Shown here in pieces: positions 1-4,585 of a stretch of DNA of 5,140 nt. The stretch comes from Arthrobacter sp. (GTDB lineage Bacteria > Actinomycetota > Actinomycetes > Actinomycetales > Micrococcaceae): NCBI GenBank assembly GCA_025464545.1, contig JAODMA010000332.1, positions 1 through 5,140 of the forward strand. The letters run 5' to 3'. Numbering within the stretch: the stretch's first letter is position 1; the number at the start of each line of letters is the position of its first letter. A program made the position numbers and the translations under genes. The notes beneath the pieces are model-generated. The model did not search any database and was not told where the DNA came from. It saw nothing but the letters and a program-made list of their open reading frames with translations.

Positions 1-319
1 GGGCAGACACGTGACATCTTGTAAACCTTGCTCCTAAGCACACTACGAGGTCGGGACCAAGTCACTCGCACCGCAGCGTGAACATTCCATCGGCAACAAG
101 CAAGGTCAAAAGGAAAAGCCACAACCAAAGGGTATTCGGGCCGGGCGGCCGCCACGTGGCAGATTGATCCCACATAACCAATTTGCGTTTAGACTCTCCC
201 GGGAAATGGGTGCACAGCCTAATCACATATTGGGGGGATATACGGCTTCGCCGTACCATCGGCGCGTCTCTACTCGCACTCACGGCAACGTTGACCTGAA
301 CCCTACCGGATTTGATGCC
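1..319. other. Stretch without an assignable gene
   Basis: No convincing gene is seen here on either strand. Base composition is visibly less GC-rich than the right half of the window, which fits decayed or foreign DNA. Two small items stand out: a minus-strand reading frame at 62-175 coding for a 37-residue peptide with one hydrophobic stretch (LWLWLFLLTLLV) but no ribosome binding site, and a perfect 6-bp stem with a TTC loop at 241-255. Neither is enough to call a gene or a terminator. Confidence 0.5.
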
Positions 320-361
320 GGCGACGCGTACGACAACGCCCTCGCGGAATCCACGATAGGT
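320..361 (+). mobile_element. IS3-family transposase scrap (DDE domain fragment)
   Basis: The + strand encodes GDAYDNALAESTIG in an open frame that runs from 164 to 403. This string is the highly conserved block of the IS3-family OrfB integrase-type transposase (rve/DDE domain), where the glutamate of the ES pair is the last catalytic acid. Neither the upstream part of the domain nor the usual continuation (lysine-rich stretch, then WxxWFNxxR-type motif) is present in any frame. I see no terminal inverted repeats nearby. It is therefore a fragment of about 14 codons, not a working element. The frame downstream soon leaves the family. It records a past insertion and deletion at this locus. Confidence 0.6.
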
Positions 362-369
362 CACGGTGA

Positions 370-447
370 CGATCCGCTGGTGATAGTCGGCGCAAGCACC
401 TAAAGGACCTCCAGCGCCTCTACCTCGAAGGCATCAAGAAGCCCTGA
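370..447 (+). pseudogene. 3' end of a lost gene, possibly a GntR/FCD-type regulator
   Basis: Frame 1 reads RSAGDSRRKHLKDLQ, then RLYLEGIKKP and a TGA stop at 445-447; it is closed upstream by a TGA at 367-369. The amphipathic, basic helix and the AGDS-x-x-(A)RKHL pattern resemble the last helix of GntR-family FCD domains (AGD..AA...M..HL), but this is a short match made by eye. A terminator-like hairpin follows 16 bases after the stop, which supports a genuine gene end. The rest of the gene is absent: only 12 bases upstream of the tail lies the end of the transposase scrap, in a different frame. The family call is weak; the gene-end call is better supported. Confidence 0.3.
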
Positions 448-463
448 GCTAGCTTCAGGCCAT

Positions 464-497
464 GCCCCCACCTAACGGCGGAGGGCACTTCTTGTTT
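464..497 (+). terminator. Probable rho-independent terminator
   Basis: GCCCCCACC (464-472) and GGCGGAGGGC (477-486) form an imperfect GC-rich stem around a TAAC loop, with one bulged A and one A/C mismatch. A T-rich run (TTCTTGTTTT, 488-497) follows. The position, just after a stop codon at 445-447, fits termination of the lost + strand gene. Confidence 0.5.
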
Positions 498-548
498 TGC
501 TGTCGTCCCGGCCGGAAGAATCCCGACCACCGGTCAAGGAAATACCTC

Positions 549-703
549 GTAAAAATCGAACGCATCGAGGCCATCCCCTATGCCATTCCCTAGGCGCGTC
601 CCCTGAAGTTCACCAGCGGGGAGGCCACCTCCGCGGAGCATGTACTGATCAGGATCCACACGGACCCGCGATCTGCGGTGTGGCGGACACGCCGCCTCGG
701 CCC
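549..703 (+). pseudogene. Decayed mandelate racemase/muconate-lactonizing enzyme family gene, N-terminal part
   Basis: Frame 3 from 549 reads VKIERIEAIPYAIP, then a TAG (591-593), then ARPLKFTSGE and AEHVLIRIHTD; after about 665 the match continues in frame 2 as AICGVADTPPRP. This is the typical N-terminal capping-domain start of enolase-superfamily enzymes of the MR/MLE group, which act in sugar-acid or aromatic-acid catabolism. Three lesions are visible: the codon in start position is GTA (549-551) although a ribosome binding site AAGGA is kept at 536-540; TAG probably replaced a tyrosine TAC; and about one base is missing near 666-668. Beyond about 703 the similarity stops, so the catalytic barrel with its Lys and metal-binding acids is gone. 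The gene is non-functional. Substrate cannot be told from this part. Confidence 0.65.
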
Positions 704-781
704 CGGAAGCGGGCCGTGGCCCCTGCGCCAGCAGCCCATTTTCGGCGGTCGTCCAAGTACACGGGCACTGGCCCCGGGCGC

Positions 782-1117
782 TCAGCTGCCTGCGTACGCC
801 AGCATCTGGGTCAGCGCTGGATGGCCGACCAGGTCCGCGAGGGCGACGGCGGCCGCGACCAGAACGCCGGCGAAGCCTGCGGTGCAGGCGGTCGCCACGG
901 CAAGGAACTTCCAGTCCTCGCGCAGGACACTGCGCAGGGTTTCCGGCATCTGAAGGCCCGGTGAGATCGTATTGGGCGCACTGTCCGTGGAACCGTCGTC
1001 CAGGAGTGCGATGACGCGGCCGGCGCCGCGGTCAACCCGCATGGCGCAGATGTGATTTCCGTGCCGCGCCAGGAGGATGTCGTGGCCTACAAGCTGGCGT
1101 CGCTGAAGGGTGCGCAA
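782..1117 (-). CDS. Small membrane-anchored protein of unknown function
   Basis: A 111-residue protein that I do not recognise. Residues 1-66 are polar, with a possible small folded part (HDILLARHGNHICAMRVDRG, then VIALLDDG). Residues 70-96 form one hydrophobic segment rich in Ala and Val (from KFLAVATAC to ALADLVG), probably a membrane anchor, followed by a short tail. Codon use is GC-rich at third positions, as in the neighbouring intact genes, unlike the decayed flanks. The proposed start is TTG at 1117, preceded by GGGAG (1127-1123) at a spacing of 5. No ATG or GTG precedes it in frame before a TAA, so an N-terminal truncation cannot be excluded: an ATG at 1157 lies one frame off. It stands alone, between two + strand pseudogenes. 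Confidence 0.6.
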   Translation of the reverse strand: MRTLQRRQLVGHDILLARHGNHICAMRVDRGAGRVIALLDDGSTDSAPNTISPGLQMPETLRSVLREDWKFLAVATACTAGFAGVLVAAAVALADLVGHPALTQMLAYAGS

Positions 1118-1356
1118 AAGGTCTCCCGGATCGGTGCTTTTCGGATGTCCGCACCATCGGGGGCACCTGCAATTTTACCGGCCCCGGCTCGGCGGACCGG
1201 TCGGAATGCCGGTGAGGCTGACCACCAGGGGCAGTGACGCGGGTCAAATCGGCGCTTTCCTGTCCCGGTCCGGCGGGCGGCACAAGAGTGGCAGCAGCAG
1301 CAGCCGCCAGCCGGGCGGACGGGGATCTGAGTCGCGAATGCGGAACAGTCACGGGC
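1118..1356. other. Gap without clear coding, probably decayed DNA
   Basis: No frame gives a recognisable protein. On the + strand this is where the N-terminal half of the acyl-CoA synthetase, including the SSGTTG-x-PKG nucleotide loop, would be expected; a stretch near 1195-1235 (GGAATGCC, then GTGAGGCTGACC) faintly resembles a shredded version of it but cannot be relied on. A short GCA repeat (four copies, 1291-1302) is present. Confidence 0.4.
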
Positions 1357-1984
1357 CTGCTCAACATCTCTGCCGAGGATCGGCTGTTGGCCCTGCCGCC
1401 CTTCTTCCATATCTACGGTGCCCAACATGGACTGCCGACTCGTGGACCCGGCCACGGGGGAGGAAATTGATGTCCCTGCCAAGGGCACCAGCGCGCCGGG
1501 ACACCTGCTGTGCCGGGGGGCCGAATGTCATGCTCGGCTACCTGAACCGTCCCGAGGAAACGGCGGACGCCCTCGATCCCGACGGCTTCCTGCGCGCGGG
1601 GACATCGCGACGGTGCGGGCTGATGGCGTCGTCACGATTGTGGACCGGCTCAAGGAGCTCATCAAGTACAAGGGATACCGGATCGCCCCCGCGGAGCTGG
1701 AGGCGCTGCTTCTCACGCAGCCGGGCGTCGCCGATGCCGCCGTGATCGGATCGGTCGACCCCGACGGCCAGGAGGTGCCCGTGGCCTTTGTAGTGCGGCG
1801 GCCGGGGGAGGCCGGTGACGGACTCGATGAGACTGCAGTGACGGATTTCGTGGCAGCCAAAGTGGCGCCCTTCAAGAAGATCCGCCGCCTGGAATTCATC
1901 GCCGCCGTGCCGAAATCCTTTTCGGGCAAGATCCTGCGCCGGATGCTGAAGAAGACGGAGCCGGCAGGCTCCCGGATGGCCTGA
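1357..1984 (+). pseudogene. Decayed 4-coumarate-CoA ligase-like acyl-CoA synthetase
   Basis: ANL-superfamily adenylating enzyme remnant, a type that activates aromatic or fatty acids with ATP and CoA. Frame 1 gives LLNISAEDRLLALPPFFHIYG (1357-1419), a mid-domain block. It jumps at about 1418 to frame 2 with VPNMDCRLVDPATGEE and APGHLLCRG, which in intact relatives lies far downstream, so an internal block is deleted. An extra G in the G-run 1515-1520 moves the match to frame 3 (PNVMLGYLNRPEETADALDP), and a missing G at 1598-1601 restores frame 2 (GDIATVRADGVVTIVDRLKE, YKGYRIAPAELEALL). The C-terminal subdomain is well kept, ending with PKSFSGKILRRMLKK, which holds the catalytic lysine. The N-terminal part with the P-loop is not recognisable. 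It ends 12 bp from the convergent stress gene. Confidence 0.85.
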
Positions 1985-1996
1985 GGTGCTGGTCTC

Positions 1997-2428
1997 CTAG
2001 TCCGCGACGTCGGTCTTGGCGATGTAGACGTCGCAGGGGGCGTTGTGGGCCACGCTGTTCGCAACGCTCCCGAGCACCCTGCCGATCCCCCGCATCCGCC
2101 GGTTCCCGACCACGATCATCCGGGCGTCGGAGCGCTCGGCCTCGTTGATCAGGGCTTCGGCAGGCTTGCCGCGGGCGGCCGAATAGGTCACCTTGATGTC
2201 CGGTGTGCGCAGGCTCTCGGCGACGCTCCTGGCGACCTTTTCCGCCTCGCCGGCGTCCGAGACTATCCATTTGTCGCTGCCGCTGCCGAAGACCTCGGTC
2301 CTGTCGCTGTCGAAGGCGCTGACCACGTGGAGGGTGGCACCGAGCGTGGCGGCCAGATCCTTCGCGGTTCGCGCAGCCCGAAGGGCGGTTTCGCTGCCAT
2401 CGACGCCGACAACAATTATTCCGGTCAT
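1997..2428 (-). CDS. Universal stress protein (UspA family)
   Basis: A 143-residue single-domain Usp with the usual length. The beta1 strand MTGIIVVGVDGSETA (residues 1-15) has the Asp (D10) that contacts adenine or ribose in ATP-binding Usp proteins. Near the C-terminus, VVGNRRMRGIGRVLGSVANS (106-125) matches the nucleotide loop, although the second glycine of the common G-x-x-G-x9-G-S/T pattern is Arg here and the spacing to the final GS is one shorter. The end, CDVYIAKT, is typical of beta5. Such proteins are cytosolic and help cells under starvation, redox or hypoxic stress. A strong ribosome binding site, AAGGAG (2440-2435), lies 6 bases before the ATG. It follows the aminotransferase gene by 55 bp in the same direction, with no evident terminator between, so co-transcription is possible. 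Confidence 0.93.
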   Translation of the reverse strand: MTGIIVVGVDGSETALRAARTAKDLAATLGATLHVVSAFDSDRTEVFGSGSDKWIVSDAGEAEKVARSVAESLRTPDIKVTYSAARGKPAEALINEAERSDARMIVVGNRRMRGIGRVLGSVANSVAHNAPCDVYIAKTDVAD

Positions 2429-2483
2429 GAAGTACTCCTTGGGTCAACGATCGTCTTCGGTCCTTTGCCAGTGATGCTTCAGG

Positions 2484-3776
2484 CTACAACGCCTCGATGG
2501 CTTCCCGCAGGACCGGAGCCAGCCGTCGGACACCCTCGCGGATGGATTCGGGCGGAACGGCACTGAAAGCGAGGCGGATCTTGTTGGAGGGTTCGTCCGA
2601 ATGCGTAAATGCCGCTCCCGGAATAAACACCACGCCGGCGTCGATTGCCTTCTTCAGCAGGGGATAGCTGTCCACACCGTCGGGCAGGGCCACCCAGACA
2701 AAGAAGCCTCCGTCCGGGCGGGTCCAGCTCAGCCCCGCGGGCATGAATTCCTCGAGGGCCGCCAGCATCGCATCACAGCGTTCCTTGTACAGCCCGCGGT
2801 ACGTTTCAATCTGCCCTCGCCAGTCATAGTCCCGCAGATAGGCGGAGACGAGCATCTGGTTCAGTGTGGGCGGGCAGAGCGTGACGGCTTCCGAGGCAAG
2901 GTAGTAGCGGCGCTGGAGATGGGCCGGCACCAGGGCCCAGCCGATCCGGAGGCCCGGGGCGAAGATCTTGGAAAAGGACCCCATGTAGATCACGTCGTCG
3001 GGGTTTGCTGCCCGCAGGGGCGTCAGCGGCTTGCCGTCGAAACGGAGCAGGCCGTAGGGGTTGTCCTCCAGCACCAGGATGTTGGCGTTGCGGCAGATCT
3101 CTACGACCTGTTGCCGCCGGGCCTGGGACAAGGTGATTCCCGAGGGGTTGTTGAAGCTCGGAATCGTGTAGAGGAACTTGATGTTCTTGCCCGCCGTCTG
3201 CAACGCGGCGATCTTCGCCTCAAGCAAATCCGGGATGATGCCGTCCTCATCCATCGGGACGGTCGCGACTTGCACCTGATAGGCCTCGAAGGTGTTCAGG
3301 GCACCCACGTAGGTGGGATCCTCGACCAGGACCACGTCCCCCGGGTTGCAGAACACCTTGGTTGCGACGTCCTGGGCGGATTGCGAGCCCGCAGTGATGA
3401 CGACGTTCTCGGGCCTGGCGTCCAGGATTCCCTCGGTAGCCATGACGTCGCAGATCTGGGTCCGGAGTTCCTCGGTGCCTTGTCCCCCGCCGTACTGCAG
3501 GGCGGTCATTCCCTGCTCGGCGATGATCTTTGCGGCGGTCTGCCCCAGCCGTTCCAGCGGGAGCGACTGCAGGTACGGGCTTCCGCCCGCCAGAGAAACC
3601 AGTCCGGGGCGCAGCGAGATGTCAAAGACATCCCGAACTGCCGACTGCTTGATGTTTGCTGCGCGCTCCGAGAAAAGCTGTTCGTGGCGGTGGGCGGACG
3701 TAGCCGCACGTTCGATTGCGTCAATTGCCTCGGCCGGAAGTACTGGTGCGGCGGCGTCAAGTGTTTCGTGGGTCAC
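2484..3776 (-). CDS. PLP-dependent aminotransferase, class I/II (2-aminoadipate aminotransferase-like)
   Basis: A 430-residue fold-type I aminotransferase, probably cytosolic and dimeric. Landmarks by residue: SLAGGSPYLQSLP (61-73, substrate-side N-terminal segment), LQYGGGQGTEELR (93-105), ITAGSQSAQD (127-136, cofactor phosphate region), SFNNPSG (207-213, conserved Asn), LEDNPYG (236-242, Asp to the pyridine N and Tyr), GSFSKIFAPGLRIGW (266-280) with K270 as the Schiff-base lysine, and IRLAFS (400-405) with the Arg for the substrate carboxylate. The pattern is nearest to the LysN/kynurenine aminotransferase II/MocR-catalytic group, but there is no winged-helix domain, so it is an enzyme and not a MocR regulator. 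Substrate is unproven. The frame stays open upstream to an ATG at 3866, but I chose GTG 3776: conserved-looking sequence starts there and a leaderless promoter fits it exactly. Confidence 0.93.
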   Translation of the reverse strand: MTHETLDAAAPVLPAEAIDAIERAATSAHRHEQLFSERAANIKQSAVRDVFDISLRPGLVSLAGGSPYLQSLPLERLGQTAAKIIAEQGMTALQYGGGQGTEELRTQICDVMATEGILDARPENVVITAGSQSAQDVATKVFCNPGDVVLVEDPTYVGALNTFEAYQVQVATVPMDEDGIIPDLLEAKIAALQTAGKNIKFLYTIPSFNNPSGITLSQARRQQVVEICRNANILVLEDNPYGLLRFDGKPLTPLRAANPDDVIYMGSFSKIFAPGLRIGWALVPAHLQRRYYLASEAVTLCPPTLNQMLVSAYLRDYDWRGQIETYRGLYKERCDAMLAALEEFMPAGLSWTRPDGGFFVWVALPDGVDSYPLLKKAIDAGVVFIPGAAFTHSDEPSNKIRLAFSAVPPESIREGVRRLAPVLREAIEAL

Positions 3777-3783
3777 ACTGCAC

Positions 3784-3813
3784 AGAATACAACCCTTGTT
3801 GCTGGGAAGTAAA
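3784..3813 (-). promoter_or_regulatory. Leaderless promoter of the aminotransferase, with overlapping palindrome
   Basis: On the minus strand TTTACT (3813-3808) and TATTCT (3789-3784) are separated by 18 bases and resemble -35 and -10 elements of the housekeeping sigma factor, four of six bases each. Seven bases after the -10 box the GTG start codon begins, so transcription would start at or next to the first base of the gene. No good ribosome binding site is near the GTG (AAGGG is 14 or so bases away), which agrees with a leaderless message. The -35 box overlaps AAACGTTT (3811-3818), a perfect 8-bp palindrome like the centre of LacI-family operators. Confidence 0.5.
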
Positions 3814-3824
3814 CGTTTGTTCAC

Positions 3825-3905
3825 TCTACCCGCGAGGTCGGGGGAGAACTCAGCGGCCCCCGGCAACCTGGCGCTGCCAGGGGCGCTTGCTGATATTCGC
3901 GGAGA
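3825..3905. other. Structured spacer with three stems, identity unknown
   Basis: CCGCGA (3830-3835) pairs perfectly with TCGCGG (3897-3902) and encloses two hairpins: TCGGGGG (3838-3844) with CCCCCGG (3857-3863), and CCTGGC (3867-3872) with GCCAGG (3876-3881) around GCT. TCT (3825-3827) can further pair with AGA (3903-3905) past a two-base bulge. Read on the + strand the junction contains GGCAACC, then the hairpin, then GGGGCGC, reminiscent of the core of SAM-I/SAM-IV riboswitches, but no + strand gene follows. On the minus strand it directly follows the reductase stop and may act in 3'-end formation; no U-run follows. Function is unassigned. Confidence 0.35.
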
Positions 3906-3906
3906 A

Positions 3907-4470
3907 CTAAGCTGCGGGCGCCGTGCGCGAGATTTCCAGCGCCTCGAAGACGCCCTTGATCTGCTCCACGACTTCGGCGTCGTCCTTCGGGTGCACCTCG
4001 GCGAAGCGGACCATCGAGCCCGGAACCGCGAGCTTTACATCCTCGAGGACCTGGGCGCCGGCGATGCCGACAGCCTTGCGGGCTTCGTCTTGGGCCCACA
4101 CGCCGCCGAACTGGCCGAAGGCAGTCCCGACGACGGCGGTCGGCTTGCCGCTGAGGGCGCCGGCGCCGTACGGGCGGGACAGCCAGTCGATGGCGTTCTT
4201 GAGCGACGCGGGAACAGTGCCGTTGTGCTCCGGGGTAACCAGGAGCAGGGTGTCGGCCTCGTTGGCGGCGGCGCGCAGGGCGGCTGCCGCGGCGGGGACC
4301 TGGCCCTCGACGTCGATGTCCTCGTTGTAGAACGGGATGGCGCCGAGGCTGTCGTGGATGACAACCTCAACCTGCTCCGGCGCGTTCAGCTGGATAGCCT
4401 CGGCCAGCTTCTGGTTGGTGGAATCGGCTCGGAGGCTGCCGACCAGGGTGAGGACAGTGTTCTTGGACAT
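3907..4470 (-). CDS. NADPH-dependent FMN reductase family protein (flavodoxin fold)
   Basis: A 187-residue protein of the SsuE/chromate-quinone reductase group, of normal length, expected to bind FMN and use NAD(P)H to reduce quinones, flavins, azo compounds or metal ions in the cytosol. GSLRADSTNQKLA (residues 11-23) is the FMN phosphate loop; PEHNGTVPASLKNAIDW (80-96) is the second signature that lines the isoalloxazine pocket; GTAFGQFGG (115-123) is the third flavin-side loop. The start ATG is preceded by AGGAG (4480-4476) at a spacing of 5. It is transcribed divergently from a TetR-family gene, with an inverted repeat between them, so regulation by that repressor is likely. The true substrate cannot be read from the sequence. 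Confidence 0.93.
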   Translation of the reverse strand: MSKNTVLTLVGSLRADSTNQKLAEAIQLNAPEQVEVVIHDSLGAIPFYNEDIDVEGQVPAAAAALRAAANEADTLLLVTPEHNGTVPASLKNAIDWLSRPYGAGALSGKPTAVVGTAFGQFGGVWAQDEARKAVGIAGAQVLEDVKLAVPGSMVRFAEVHPKDDAEVVEQIKGVFEALEISRTAPAA

Positions 4471-4544
4471 GTGGACTCCTAGGTATCGCGCCGCGGTCTT
4501 CCTGCGGCTGGCTGATCATGGAGGCTTTGACGCCTTCACCTGCT

Positions 4545-4565
4545 AAACGGACTATGGTCCGGTTT
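4545..4565. promoter_or_regulatory. Probable TetR-type operator in the divergent intergenic region
   Basis: CGGAC (4548-4552) and GTCCG (4557-4561) form a perfect inverted repeat around TATG. AAA on the left and TTT on the right extend it, offset by one extra G on the right arm. Size and symmetry suit a TetR-family dimer. It lies about 75-95 bp upstream of the reductase and where the -35 region of the regulator gene should be, so binding would repress the regulator and probably the reductase. Confidence 0.55.
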
Positions 4566-4579
4566 AAATTCCCCGGGGC

Positions 4580-4585
4580 TAGAAT
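4580..4585 (+). promoter_or_regulatory. Probable -10 element of the TetR-family gene
   Basis: TAGAAT matches the TATAAT consensus at five of six bases. It is followed, after seven bases, by an in-frame GTG at 4593, the spacing expected for a leaderless transcript. No clear -35 hexamer is visible; its position is covered by the inverted repeat. If this box is used, the ATG at 4584, which overlaps it, cannot be the start. Confidence 0.4.

Noticed and set aside
241..255. Perfect hairpin TACGGC-TTC-GCCGTA as a terminator
   Set aside because: No T-run follows and no gene ends before it.
772..850. A + strand frame reading QLPAYASIWVSAG, similar to a later block of MR/MLE enzymes
   Set aside because: The match is short, lies antisense to the small membrane protein, and has no flanking support; probably chance.
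497..964. Open + strand frame of 155 codons
   Set aside because: Composition is basic and irregular, it contains part of the MR/MLE remnant in only a short stretch, and its second half is antisense to the better-supported small membrane protein.
1291..1302. GCA repeat as a microsatellite or CRISPR-like repeat
   Set aside because: Only four short copies; no array and no spacer structure.
1087..1488. Open minus-strand frames over 1032-1488
   Set aside because: They have odd composition (runs of Cys, Pro, Arg) and lie antisense to the recognisable acyl-CoA synthetase remnant.
2601..3812. Long + strand frame of 403 codons, and another at 3313-4482
   Set aside because: Both are antisense to the aminotransferase and FMN reductase, whose motifs are unmistakable; long antisense frames are common in GC-rich genomes.
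3777..3866. 30-residue N-terminal extension of the aminotransferase from ATG 3866
   Set aside because: The extension lies in the structured spacer and across the predicted promoter, has no ribosome binding site, and does not look like family sequence.
3825..3905. Calling the structured spacer a SAM riboswitch
   Set aside because: The binding-core GGUGC is changed to GGCGC, the helix layout does not match either family well, and there is no downstream gene on that strand.
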